A program made the translations under genes and the position numbers. A DNA stretch of 64,000 nt. Origin: Firm-04 sp045642925. Lineage in GTDB: Bacteria > Bacillota > Clostridia > Oscillospirales > Ruminococcaceae. Positions 41,388 to 49,889 of this stretch are shown in pieces. The DNA is taken from NCBI GenBank assembly GCA_045642925.1, contig JAZUJW010000048.1:62001-126000 (forward strand), in the 5' to 3' direction. Each line of letters begins with the position of its first letter. Within the stretch, counting starts at the first letter, position 1. The notes below the pieces were generated by a model. The model was not told the DNA's origin, did not search any database, and saw only the letters and a list, made by a program, of their open reading frames with translations.

Positions 41388-41691
41388 AAAAAGAACCGCA
41401 CGATTCTATGCGGTTCTTGTCTATCTGACATCTCTTTCGCTGAGCTATGGAATGCTTCGCAGTGCGCAGAAAACGCGGCAGGCAATTTATGGCGGTCAAC
41501 CGGTCATGGCGCAGGTGACACCTACAGAAACCCCAAATTGTTATCAGGTATCTCTTGGCGGCGGGGAATGGGTATGGATGCTGACCATGCCGACGCAGTC
41601 GTCGCTGCTGAAATGGTCAGAATATCTGCCGCCGTGCATGGGAAAGTGGGTGCTGCAACTGGTGGCATTCACTCAAAAGTGTTTCAAGTGA
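41332..41691 (+). CDS. Small hypothetical exported or anchored protein overlapping spoIIP
   Basis: The frame encodes up to 119 residues. A very basic start (RLRKAGKRKHKKRTAR) precedes a hydrophobic segment (FYAVLVYLTSLSLSYGML), like a signal anchor, and a C-terminal part QVSLGGGEWVWMLTMP. It overlaps the spoIIP 3' end by 56 bp if the ATG at 41332 is used; a TTG at 41359 would overlap less. No strong ribosome site. It ends 8 bp inside the convergent YiiX-like gene. Plausible but unproven; no family recognised. Confidence 0.4.
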   Translation: MHWQKRFVRLRKAGKRKHKKRTARFYAVLVYLTSLSLSYGMLRSAQKTRQAIYGGQPVMAQVTPTETPNCYQVSLGGGEWVWMLTMPTQSSLLKWSEYLPPCMGKWVLQLVAFTQKCFK

Positions 41692-42292
41692 CAGAATGCA
41701 GAACGGAGGTAGTGGGCTGAATTTCCGAGAGTGTGCGCTGTTCTGCATAATAGCGGTTGAGTTCGCCGCGGTAGACCAGTTCCGCTTGCGGGAGAAAACG
41801 CAAATCGTCAGGGGCATAAAGACTTGCCGCCTTGTCGAGGTCGATACCGCATTCATCCAGCATATACGCGACAAACTGCGAACAGACAAACTTATTGCTG
41901 AGCGTCTTTTCAATTTGCAGACGCACGCGCAGCAGTCCCATGACGCTGTATGAATAATTTTTACGGCAGGCAACAAAATGGTCTATCAATTCGAGGAAGC
42001 GGTCGTACTGTGGACGTGTGACGGGTACTTTGTAGATTTCGCAGGGGATGGATGGAAAATGACCGAGTGTTCCTTGTCCGATGAGCTCCTCATTGAATGT
42101 TGCAGGAAATGGAATCGGTGAGTAGCTGCGGCAAAAACTGTACATTTGTTTGAGGGATGCATCGGGAGAAAGGGAAGCATGGGAGTACGGCATTCGTGTT
42201 GCCATTCGAATTGCCTTCGCAGGAATGGTGTCTGTACTCATGATGACCATATAAATTGCGTGATTCTTAATTTTGTTATCTTTCTCAGGCAT
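41684..42292 (-). CDS. YiiX-like permuted NlpC/P60 (papain-fold) protein
   Basis: The protein has 202 residues. The fold is suggested by AIYMVIMSTDTIPAKAIRMA, the His motif PYSHASLSPD, and the Cys motif NKFVCSQFVAYMLDECGIDL, in the permuted order (His before Cys) of YiiX/YaeF-type amidases. These may act on peptidoglycan peptides or lipid amides. The start at 42292 follows AGAAAGGA. It has no signal peptide. It is monocistronic, facing spoIIP. Confidence 0.75.
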   Translation of the reverse strand: MPEKDNKIKNHAIYMVIMSTDTIPAKAIRMATRMPYSHASLSPDASLKQMYSFCRSYSPIPFPATFNEELIGQGTLGHFPSIPCEIYKVPVTRPQYDRFLELIDHFVACRKNYSYSVMGLLRVRLQIEKTLSNKFVCSQFVAYMLDECGIDLDKAASLYAPDDLRFLPQAELVYRGELNRYYAEQRTLSEIQPTTSVLHSVT

Positions 42293-42360
42293 AATCACAT
42301 TCCTTTCTGTTTAAGGGAATGGAAATCAAAATGGAATTTTGAAAAAATTTTCAAAAACGC

Positions 42361-42389
42361 TTGCAAAATATTTTTCTTTCTGGTATAAT
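42361..42389 (+). promoter_or_regulatory. Promoter of the tRNA-Arg gene
   Basis: TTGCAA (42361-42366) and TATAAT (42384-42389), 17-bp spacer, 33 bp before the tRNA. Confidence 0.88.
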
Positions 42390-42422
42390 AATATGGTACG
42401 CTGATTGTGGTACAAATCATGT

Positions 42423-42496
42423 GCGCCTGTAGCTCAGCTGGATAGAGCGTCAGACTCCGACTCTGAAGGTCGTGCGTTCGAATCGCGTCAGGCGCA
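42423..42496 (+). tRNA. tRNA-Arg (anticodon CCG)
   Basis: A 74-base cloverleaf: acceptor GCGCCTG pairs with CAGGCGC, D-stem GCTC/GAGC, anticodon stem TCAGA/TCTGA with loop CTCCGAC (anticodon CCG, reads CGG), T-stem and loop with TTCGAAT. The discriminator is A and no CCA end is encoded. It has its own promoter and terminator. Confidence 0.95.
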
Positions 42497-42503
42497 TCCA
42501 TCA

Positions 42504-42538
42504 AAATCGCTTCACGAAAGTGGGGCGATTTTTTTTTA
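42504..42538 (+). terminator. Intrinsic terminator of tRNA-Arg
   Basis: AAATCGCTTCAC, GAAA tetraloop, GTGGGGCGATTT, then an unbroken T run. Confidence 0.93.
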
Positions 42539-42549
42539 GGTTTGAGGAA

Positions 42550-42587
42550 ATGCACGGGGAAATCCCCAATGGGGTTCCCCTGTGCAT
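42550..42587. repeat. 38-bp palindrome downstream of metG
   Basis: ATGCAC-GGGGAA...CCCC / GGGG...TTCCCC-TGTGCAT forms a long hairpin with few mismatches. It lies 33 bp beyond the metG stop. On the + strand it is followed by a T-rich tract. It may terminate metG or protect its mRNA end. Confidence 0.6.
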
Positions 42588-42620
42588 TATTATTTTTTCA
42601 TGGGATTCCAAAGGGGCGCA

Positions 42621-44642
42621 TTACGCTTCATCGGCAGAGGCAAACTGACTCTCGTGGCGTGTGAAGAAGTCCGTGCGCGGCGGCAGGAATTTCAGCTTGT
42701 GGTTTTCGCCGACAAAGTATGTCAGCGGTTCGAAAATCGTATCCCAAGACCAGATACGGTCATCCATCTGCAAGTATTCCTGCAATTTTTCCGTACCGAT
42801 CGGTGCCATCGGGTGCAGCAAAATGCCGGCAGTGCGTACCATATGGAACAGATTTGCAAGCGCCTGTTCAGACTGTTCTCTGGTACGTTCTTCGTTGCCG
42901 AGTGCTTTTGCCATGTATTTGCTTGCATTTCGAATATAACTATCGAGAACATAGGTGCACTGATGGAATGCAAACTTCGACATATGACGCTCGTATTCGA
43001 GAACGGCTTTCTTCGCTTCTGCCAGTACATTTTCTTCGGGCTGTACATTCGGCAGGAAACCGTCCAGTTCTTTCTGTGCGGTATAGAACGCCGTGCGAAT
43101 CATGCGGTTATAGACATTGGAGAGAAGCAAGCCGTCCTTGACAACGGGGTCTGCTTCTTCGGGCTTTGCATCGGGGTTGTAAGGCTTCGGCATGAAGCTG
43201 ACAGAACGCTGTCCCAGACCAAGACCAAGCCAGTGCATACGAAGCTGTTCAGGCGTATAGTGGTTCAGCAAATCGTCTGCCATCGGCGGCTTGACCGCAC
43301 CCGAACTGGATGCTTTTTTGTCAAGGAACAGAATGTGGTGGTTTGCAACGATAATCGGCAATTGGAGTTCGCCTTCCGCAGGGTCAGCCGATTTTTCTGC
43401 ATTTGCCTGCTGTGCCATCCACATGGCAGGTTCGGCGATACCATAGAAATAGATGTTGTCCTGACCGATGAACTGATAGACCTGTGCTTCCTTGCTGCAC
43501 CAGTAATCTTTCCATTCTTCGCGGTTTTTGCCGATTTTTTCGAGATATGCCTGTGTAAAGGAAATCGGTGCCCACAACGATTCAGGCCATACCCAGACGG
43601 TCAGACCTTCACTGCCCGGTTCAAATACAGGTGCAGGTACGCCCCATTCAATGTTGCCCGTCAGACGGAACGGTACAAGCGTCTTGCCTGTGCGGTAGCG
43701 GATGCCGTTTTCGGTCAGAATACGGCAGGCATCGTCGCAATCGGAGAGCGTCTGAAATTCGATTGTGAAAGAGGGTTTCTTCGCTTCTTCGAGGTAATTG
43801 TGCGCGGGCATGGAATCTTTGAGAGTGAGGTATTTTTCTTCAAATTCGCGCTTGACGTAAATCACAGGCGGCTTGAGAAATTCGGAAATGGTTTTCCATA
43901 CCACAGGACGGACATCCTTGCGCTTTTGGAGTTCCGCAACCCAATCCTGCAAGAGTTTTTCGTAATCGCGGAGTTTGAAATACCAGTTTGTGACAGGGCG
44001 CATGGTCGGTGTTTCGCCTGTGAGGGTAGAAACGGGGTTCAGCAGATTTTCGGGCATATACTGATGTCCAAGATCGCATTCATCGGCATAGCCTTTTTCG
44101 GAGGTACAGCCTTCTACGGGGCATTTGCCGAGAACCTGTCTGCCGTTGAGGAATACGCCTGCTTTTTCATCGAAAAACTGCATGGTGGAGATTTGGTTGA
44201 GCTGACCTTTATCATAGAGGGACTGGAGGAATTTCCGGGTGACTTCTGCGTGAATTTCCTTGGTACGGTCAAGACCGGAAGCGCCGAACAGATTGGGTGC
44301 AATGGCGTATGCTTTCAGGGTTTCTTTCTGTTTTTCGTGGTTGCGGCGCACGAAATCGGGGAGAGAACCTTCGAATTCCCCTTTTGCGACTTTCTGACGC
44401 CAGCCTTCGGCAATCGGAGAGCCGTAGCAGTCTGTACCGCTGACGAAAATGACATTTTCCTTGCCGATGCGGTCACGGAGAAACCGTGCGTAAGTATCAG
44501 CAAAAACGAGCATACCGCCGACATGACCAAAATGCAGTTCCTTGTTGCCGTAGGGCATACCGCCCGTGACAACTGCGCGTTTCGGGAATGTGGGACGTGG
44601 GATTTCGAATGGTTTGCCGTTATTTTTCTCTGCTTTTGACAT
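42621..44642 (-). CDS. metG: Methionyl-tRNA synthetase-like class I enzyme, atypical motifs
   Basis: The protein has 673 residues. A MetRS-like Rossmann core begins VVTGGMPYGNKELHFGHVGG, where HIGH reads HFGH. A zinc-knuckle region is present (KCPVEGC...ADECDLGHQY). The second signature is LDKKASSSG in place of KMSKS. The C-terminal helical anticodon domain follows (about 480-660), with PMAPIGTEKLQEYL. It is longer than E. coli core MetRS and lacks a C-terminal tRNA-binding OB domain. It may be the housekeeping MetRS of this lineage or a second, specialised copy. The start at 44642 follows AAAGGA. Confidence 0.85.
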   Translation of the reverse strand: MSKAEKNNGKPFEIPRPTFPKRAVVTGGMPYGNKELHFGHVGGMLVFADTYARFLRDRIGKENVIFVSGTDCYGSPIAEGWRQKVAKGEFEGSLPDFVRRNHEKQKETLKAYAIAPNLFGASGLDRTKEIHAEVTRKFLQSLYDKGQLNQISTMQFFDEKAGVFLNGRQVLGKCPVEGCTSEKGYADECDLGHQYMPENLLNPVSTLTGETPTMRPVTNWYFKLRDYEKLLQDWVAELQKRKDVRPVVWKTISEFLKPPVIYVKREFEEKYLTLKDSMPAHNYLEEAKKPSFTIEFQTLSDCDDACRILTENGIRYRTGKTLVPFRLTGNIEWGVPAPVFEPGSEGLTVWVWPESLWAPISFTQAYLEKIGKNREEWKDYWCSKEAQVYQFIGQDNIYFYGIAEPAMWMAQQANAEKSADPAEGELQLPIIVANHHILFLDKKASSSGAVKPPMADDLLNHYTPEQLRMHWLGLGLGQRSVSFMPKPYNPDAKPEEADPVVKDGLLLSNVYNRMIRTAFYTAQKELDGFLPNVQPEENVLAEAKKAVLEYERHMSKFAFHQCTYVLDSYIRNASKYMAKALGNEERTREQSEQALANLFHMVRTAGILLHPMAPIGTEKLQEYLQMDDRIWSWDTIFEPLTYFVGENHKLKFLPPRTDFFTRHESQFASADEA

Positions 44643-44769
44643 AGCTATGCAGTCCTTTCGGAACAAAATTTATATGGATAAAGTATCTCAGCATTTTATT
44701 ATAGCACAAAGCCGTTCAAAATGCAAGTGGCACAGGAAACTATTAAATTTTTTGCGAAAAAATCTTCTC

Positions 44770-44798
44770 TTGCATTCCGAAAATGGTTGTGATATAAT
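44770..44798 (+). promoter_or_regulatory. Sigma-A promoter of the MATE gene
   Basis: TTGCAT (44770-44775) and TATAAT (44793-44798), 17-bp spacer, 41 bp before the start codon. Confidence 0.85.
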
Positions 44799-44839
44799 AG
44801 TCCATGCGAGATTTAACCCATATTGACGAAAGGAGTATC

Positions 44840-46219
44840 ATGAAGAATAAGGCATTATATCGCCGTGCATTGTATTTGGCAGTGCCGATGATGATTCAGA
44901 ACGGCATTACGAATGCAGTTTCACTGGTAGACAATGTGATGGTGGGAAGAATCGGTTCAGAAGCATTTACTGGCGTTTCCATCATCGGACAGTTGATTTT
45001 TGTGTTTAACCTTGCGATTTTCGGCGCGTTGTCGGGGCCGGGCATTTACGGCGCACAATTTTATGGACAGGGTTCGAAGGAAAAATTTCAATGTTCCGTG
45101 CGTATGAAAGCATGGATCAGCGTGGTATGTCTTGTGTTGGGAATGATAATTTTTTCGTTGTTGCAGGATATGCTGATTGGGCTGTATCTGCAAGGCGAAA
45201 GCACGGACATTGACAAAGAACAGACGATTATTTACGCAAAAGAATATCTTTCCGTGATGCTTTGGGGACTGCCGCCGTTTGTAGTGACACAGATCTATGC
45301 GGGCAGTCTGCGGGAAACGGGCAACAGCATCAAGCCGATGGTTGCAGGCATTGGTTCAGTCATCACAGATATTGTGTTCAATTATTTTCTGATTTTCGGA
45401 AAATTCGGTTTTCCCGAACTGGGCGTGAAAGGTGCGGCGATCGCAACGGTGTTGTCGCGCTATGTGGAACTTGCGATCGTGCTTTGCTGGACACATCTGA
45501 AAATTTCGGAGCATCCGTTTCTTGCGGGTGTATGGGATACATTTAAATTGCCGCAGGAGCTTGCAAAAAAGATGCTGACGAAAAGTCTGCCGATTTTTGC
45601 GAATGAATTTCTCTGGGCGGCGGCAATGGCAAGACTGACGCAGTGTTATTCCATGCGCGGACTGGAAATCGTTACAGGTGTCAACATTTCCAATGCGCTG
45701 TGCAATTTGTTAAATGTGGTATTTGTGGCACTGGGCAGTTCGGTCGGCATTCTCATCGGGCAGACGCTTGGTGCAGGAAAAGCACAGCAGGCAAAGGAAG
45801 ATTCCTTCAGGCTGATGTGGTTCACGGGGTTCATGTCGGCGGGCATGACTGTTTTGCTGCTGATATTTTCGCCTGTGTTTCCGCTGCTTTACAATACCAC
45901 AGATGAAATTCGGCATTACGGTACCTATTTCATCTGCATCACGGCGTTATTTTTCCCTGTACAAGGATTTCTGAACGCACTATATTTTACATTGCGGTCG
46001 GGCGGCAAGACGCTGGTGACGTTTTTGTTTGACAGTGTGTACAGTTGGATATTGATCGTGCCGTCAGCGTATTTGCTTTGCAAGTTTACGAATTTGCCGA
46101 TTCTGGGCGTATATGCGATTATTCAGGCATATGATTTCATTAAAGTATTGATTGGTTATGTTTTGATACAAAAGGGCATATGGATATCGAATCTTGCGGC
46201 AGAATTTGGAGAAGGATAA
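44840..46219 (+). CDS. MATE family efflux transporter
   Basis: The protein has 459 residues and twelve predicted membrane helices in two homologous halves. VSLVDNVMVGRIGSEAFTGV and GALSGPGIYGAQFYGQGSKE are typical for the first half; SSVGILIGQTLGAGKAQQAK marks the second. The family exports cationic drugs or metabolites using Na+ or H+ gradients. The start at 44840 follows AAAGGAG; a possible extension to 44804 is rejected. It is monocistronic with its own promoter. Confidence 0.93.
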   Translation: MKNKALYRRALYLAVPMMIQNGITNAVSLVDNVMVGRIGSEAFTGVSIIGQLIFVFNLAIFGALSGPGIYGAQFYGQGSKEKFQCSVRMKAWISVVCLVLGMIIFSLLQDMLIGLYLQGESTDIDKEQTIIYAKEYLSVMLWGLPPFVVTQIYAGSLRETGNSIKPMVAGIGSVITDIVFNYFLIFGKFGFPELGVKGAAIATVLSRYVELAIVLCWTHLKISEHPFLAGVWDTFKLPQELAKKMLTKSLPIFANEFLWAAAMARLTQCYSMRGLEIVTGVNISNALCNLLNVVFVALGSSVGILIGQTLGAGKAQQAKEDSFRLMWFTGFMSAGMTVLLLIFSPVFPLLYNTTDEIRHYGTYFICITALFFPVQGFLNALYFTLRSGGKTLVTFLFDSVYSWILIVPSAYLLCKFTNLPILGVYAIIQAYDFIKVLIGYVLIQKGIWISNLAAEFGEG

Positions 46220-46230
46220 TATTTCAGTGA

Positions 46231-46259
46231 TTGACAAATGAAAAATGATGTGATACAAT
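46231..46259 (+). promoter_or_regulatory. Promoter of the 44-codon membrane peptide gene
   Basis: TTGACA (46231-46236) and TACAAT (46254-46259), 17-bp spacer, 23 bp before the ATG. Confidence 0.75.
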
Positions 46260-46282
46260 GAAAAAAGAAAGGTTGTGATACA

Positions 46283-46417
46283 ATGTTTATGAATCATATA
46301 TTCGCTGTTCTTCCGATGGGAGATGATTTCCCGACGGGAATGTTTGTAATTATCGGACTCGTGGCATTGGGGCTGTGTATTGGTTCGGTGATGCTTGGGA
46401 AAAAGACGAAAAAATAA
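46283..46417 (+). CDS. 44-residue membrane peptide
   Basis: The gene is too short for most gene callers but has a good promoter, a ribosome site (AAAGG) and a strong terminator 90 bp after its stop. The peptide starts MFMNHIFAVLPMGDDFPTGM, then one helix (FVIIGLVALGLCIGSVMLG) and a basic end KKTKK. The layout resembles the C-terminal tail of sortase substrates (short motif, helix, positive tail), although LPMGD is not a canonical sorting motif. Function unknown. Confidence 0.55.
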   Translation: MFMNHIFAVLPMGDDFPTGMFVIIGLVALGLCIGSVMLGKKTKK

Positions 46418-46507
46418 AAAATCTATCAATGTCCGGTCATGAAAGTTTTGCTGGGCTTTTTCAAAAGTATGCGCAGTTCGGAGCGCGAAACAATTTTTAT
46501 CCAGAAT

Positions 46508-46550
46508 CATCAGGAGAGGGTATGCAGTTACCCCCTCCTGATTTGTTTTA
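46508..46550 (+). terminator. Intrinsic terminator after the 44-codon gene
   Basis: ATCAGGAGAGGGTA (46508-46521) pairs with TACCCCCTCCTGAT (46529-46542), one mismatch, followed by TTGTTTT. Confidence 0.85.
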
Positions 46551-46655
46551 TGGAATCATAGTGTTTCGCCTCTGCTGTTCTAATTTGTTGCTTTCCTTCA
46601 TATAGTATATCAAAACCACACAGTCCCCGATTTTGAATGCCTATGGAGGATTTTT

Positions 46656-48197
46656 ATGGACAATGTAAATGAACTTGCGCTCTGCCGCGAAACGGTTCTG
46701 ACAGCATCCAGATTGCTGGATACTTCCCTCGAACAAAGCGTCGAACTGGACTACATTCTGCCCGATTATTACCCTGACTTCTTCCGCTTGCTTTCTTGTA
46801 CCGCCGAACCGACCATCACACATTATGATTTGCAGGGCGGCACATTGCTCATCGCCCTCTGTGTCAAACTGACCGTCTGGTATCTTGCCGAAAATTCACC
46901 ACAAATTCAGGTCATGACACAAAAACTCGACTACCAGAAACAGATTCCATGGAACAGCGATGCCGCCTTGGATGCAGTGCGTCTGACTATCTCTGCTGAA
47001 CCCTCCTACGTCAACTGCCGCGCCGTCAACAGCCGCCGCATTGACATTCGCGGTGCTGTCCGCATCAGTGTGCTTGCAGAAGGCACGCTCCCGCAACAAG
47101 TGCTTTCCAATGCTTCCGGATTGCATATGCAGTGCCAGACAGCCCCATTCCAGTTCGTGTCCGAAATTCTGCGTGTCCGTAAACAATGTTCGATCTCCGA
47201 AGATTTCGTGATTCCTGCCGCACAGCCGCCCATGCTTTCCGTTCTGCGGGAAACATTTACCCTGCACATTGCCGAAACACGACCGATTGCAGGAAAAATC
47301 ATGGTCAAAGGCGAAATTGCCGTTTCCATGCTTTATACCGCAAGCGGCGGAAATGTCGAACCGCTTCTCTTTTCCCTTCCGCTGAACCAAATTTTAGAGC
47401 CAAACGGTTTGACGGACGAAATGCCGTGTACAGTCACAGGTCGTATTACGGATTATCTGGTCACACCCGAATCGGAAAACAGCGGCGACTTGCGGAAACT
47501 GCATCTGGATATGCAGATCATGCTTTGCTGTGAAGCAATGCACTGCAAATCTGCCGAATTGGTCACGGATGTTTATTCCACACTGCATCCTGTGACGCTT
47601 CATAAAGAATCGCTTCCCATGCTGACTGTTCCCGTGCCGATGCAGGAACGTATTTCTGCTAAAATTGTGCTTTCACAGCCCGATGCAGTCATCACAAAAG
47701 TGTATGCGGCATGGGCAGAGGGCAAGCAATGGGCAATTTGTACCGATGAAAACGGCGGGCAAGTGCTGCAAGGAATGCTCTGCTGCTGTGTTCTTGCGGC
47801 AGATGCAGAAGGAATGCCGCTTTTGCTGACGCAGAAAGAAACCATCTCACAGCCATGCAGTATGCAAACTTCCACGCCAAATGTGACTGTGCAAAGCTGT
47901 TCGTATACACTTTCTGCGGCAGACAGCGTGATTTTGCAGGCAGAATTGCAGGTGCAGGGTGAACAGCAGAATGCAGCGGCATGGAATCTGCTGACGGATG
48001 TGCAGGCAGATGCCGAAAACCGCTTGCAGGAGGAAGAATCCTATGCGCTCCGCCTTTACTTTGCACAGGCGAATGAATCGCTCTGGGAAATCGCCAAACG
48101 CTACCATACAGCCGTCCATGCGATCATGGAAGAAAACGATTGCAGTGACGGCGTGCTGAATGCGCCGCAAATGCTGTTGATTCCCATTGTACGGTAA
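46656..48197 (+). CDS. SPOCS (DUF3794) and LysM protein, probable spore-coat type
   Basis: The protein has 513 residues. The N-terminal 430 residues contain beta-rich DUF3794/SPOCS repeats; recognisable is VELDYILPDYYPDFFRLLSC, then repeated segments such as ITAEPSY-like and VKGEIAVSMLYTA. The C-terminal LysM domain (about 465-513) includes ESLWEIAKRYHTAVHAIMEE and LLIPIVR. SPOCS-LysM proteins are linked to the spore envelope in Clostridia (related to SpoVID and SafA). It lies directly before spoIVA, supporting that role. GGAGG precedes the ATG. Its first 1 kb is C-rich on the coding strand, unlike neighbours. Confidence 0.85.
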   Translation: MDNVNELALCRETVLTASRLLDTSLEQSVELDYILPDYYPDFFRLLSCTAEPTITHYDLQGGTLLIALCVKLTVWYLAENSPQIQVMTQKLDYQKQIPWNSDAALDAVRLTISAEPSYVNCRAVNSRRIDIRGAVRISVLAEGTLPQQVLSNASGLHMQCQTAPFQFVSEILRVRKQCSISEDFVIPAAQPPMLSVLRETFTLHIAETRPIAGKIMVKGEIAVSMLYTASGGNVEPLLFSLPLNQILEPNGLTDEMPCTVTGRITDYLVTPESENSGDLRKLHLDMQIMLCCEAMHCKSAELVTDVYSTLHPVTLHKESLPMLTVPVPMQERISAKIVLSQPDAVITKVYAAWAEGKQWAICTDENGGQVLQGMLCCCVLAADAEGMPLLLTQKETISQPCSMQTSTPNVTVQSCSYTLSAADSVILQAELQVQGEQQNAAAWNLLTDVQADAENRLQEEESYALRLYFAQANESLWEIAKRYHTAVHAIMEENDCSDGVLNAPQMLLIPIVR

Positions 48198-48219
48198 GCC
48201 GAAAGGAGCAATACAGATT

Positions 48220-49692
48220 ATGAATGATATTTACCGCGATATTGCATTGCGTACAGGCGGCGATATTTATATTGGGGTAGTTGGGCCGGTCAGAACAGGA
48301 AAATCTACGCTGATAAAGCGATTTATGGAAACACTGGTCATTCCGAACATTGCAGATGAGGCATGGAAAGAGCGTGCCGTAGATGAACTGCCGCAGAGTG
48401 CGGGCGGCAAGACCATCATGACCACAGAGCCGAAATTTGTGCCCGAAGAAGCCGTGAAAATCGCATTGCCTGAGGGTGCAGAATGCCGTGTGCGCATGAT
48501 CGACTGCGTGGGGTACATTGTGCCAAGCAGTCTGGGATATATTGAAGCCGAAGCGCCGCGTATGGTGAACACGCCGTGGTTTGAGGAAGAAGTGCCATTT
48601 AACATGGCGGCAGAGCTTGGCACGCAAAAGGTCATCAATGAGCATTCCACAGTCGGCATCGTTGTGACCACGGATGGTTCTGTGACAGATATTTCCCGTG
48701 CGGAATATGCTGCAGCAGAAGAACGTGTGATTTCGGAATTGCAGGCATTGGGCAAACCGTTTGTGATTTTGCTGAACTGTGTGCATCCGCAGGAAGCAGA
48801 AGCGCAGGCACTTGCCGCAGAATTGGAGGCGCGTTATCAGGCACCCGTGATGGCGGTAAACTGTCTTGACCTTGATGAGCAAATCATCTGCACAATGCTT
48901 TCAAAACTGCTGGATATGTTTACGATTCGGGAAATCAATGTAGAAACGGCGCATTGGCTGCCTGCCCTTTCGCAGGGGCATCCGCTGAAAACGGAGATTT
49001 TCACAGCAGTCCGACAGGCGGCGGCGAATGTGAAAGTCGTGCGGGATGCATATGGGCTTGCGGAGCGTTTGCGGAAGTGCAAGCATTTGCAGGCGGCAAG
49101 TGTGAAGCGTATTGATCTTGGAAAAGGCAGTGTAGTTTTGCAGCTGGAGCTTGACAGTGCGCTATTCTATCAGATTCTTGGGGAAGAAACAGGCATTGAG
49201 ATCCATGGAGAACAGGAATTATTTCCTGTATTGTTGGAACTTTCGAAAATGCGCAGGGCATATGAGCGGATTCGACCTGCACTGGAAGAAGCGGAAGCAA
49301 CAGGGTATGGCATCATCATGCCGGAAGCGGATGAACTGACGCTGGAAGAACCGGAAATGATAAAGCAGGGCGGCAGATACGGAGTACGGCTGCGGGCATC
49401 TGCACCATCGCTGCACATTATGCGGGCGGGGATACAGACAACAGTGAGTCCGATTGTGGGCAGTGAGAAGCAGAGTGAGGAATTGGTACTGTATTTGCTG
49501 CGGGAATTTGAGGAGAATCCGACGAAAATCTGGGAATCGAACATTTTTGGGAAATCGCTGCATGAGCTGGTGAATGAGGGACTGCACACGAAACTTGCGA
49601 AGATGCCGCCGGAAGCGCGGCTGAAGCTGCAAGAAACATTGGAGCGCGTGATTAACGAAGGATGCAGCGGTTTGATCTGTTTTATTTTGTAA
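48220..49692 (+). CDS. spoIVA: Stage IV sporulation protein A
   Basis: The protein has 490 residues, the normal SpoIVA length. It is an ATPase that polymerises on the forespore surface as the coat basement layer. The Walker A motif is VGPVRTGKSTLIKRFMETLV; Walker-B-like region RMIDCVGYIVPSSLGY; the C-terminal membrane-targeting end is LERVINEGCSGLICFIL. The start at 48220 follows AAAGGAG, 22 bp after the SPOCS gene stop, so the two are probably co-transcribed. Confidence 0.96.
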   Translation: MNDIYRDIALRTGGDIYIGVVGPVRTGKSTLIKRFMETLVIPNIADEAWKERAVDELPQSAGGKTIMTTEPKFVPEEAVKIALPEGAECRVRMIDCVGYIVPSSLGYIEAEAPRMVNTPWFEEEVPFNMAAELGTQKVINEHSTVGIVVTTDGSVTDISRAEYAAAEERVISELQALGKPFVILLNCVHPQEAEAQALAAELEARYQAPVMAVNCLDLDEQIICTMLSKLLDMFTIREINVETAHWLPALSQGHPLKTEIFTAVRQAAANVKVVRDAYGLAERLRKCKHLQAASVKRIDLGKGSVVLQLELDSALFYQILGEETGIEIHGEQELFPVLLELSKMRRAYERIRPALEEAEATGYGIIMPEADELTLEEPEMIKQGGRYGVRLRASAPSLHIMRAGIQTTVSPIVGSEKQSEELVLYLLREFEENPTKIWESNIFGKSLHELVNEGLHTKLAKMPPEARLKLQETLERVINEGCSGLICFIL

Positions 49693-49745
49693 TGCAGGTG
49701 CTTGGCAAAATCAGGAGCACACGAGATCAGACGGCTGTCATCATG

Positions 49746-49790
49746 AAAGTTCCACTTGGTTTTATAAATCAAGTGGAACTTTATTTTTGC
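49746..49790 (+). terminator. Intrinsic terminator after spoIVA
   Basis: AAAGTTCCACTTG (49746-49758) pairs perfectly with CAAGTGGAACTTT (49770-49782), followed by ATTTTT. Confidence 0.93.
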
Positions 49791-49841
49791 TTTACGGATG
49801 CAGCCATATATCACCATATCGAAAAAGTCCTGCGCCTATAC

Positions 49842-49870
49842 TTGCATTTTATTTTAATTTGTGGTATACT
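49842..49870 (+). promoter_or_regulatory. Promoter of the DUF2953-gerW-rluB operon
   Basis: TTGCAT (49842-49847) and TATACT (49865-49870), 17-bp spacer, 19 bp before the start codon. Confidence 0.8.
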
Positions 49871-49889
49871 AAAAAGGAATATTCACGGA

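Noticed and set aside
42550..42587. Palindrome as a transposon end
   Set aside because: There is no transposase or matching second end; a terminator or mRNA-end hairpin is simpler.
42582..44639. 685-codon open frame on the + strand antisense to metG
   Set aside because: It mirrors metG over its whole length, encodes a Phe/Arg/Cys-rich product without motifs and has no ribosome site. Codon bias of metG explains the lack of stops.
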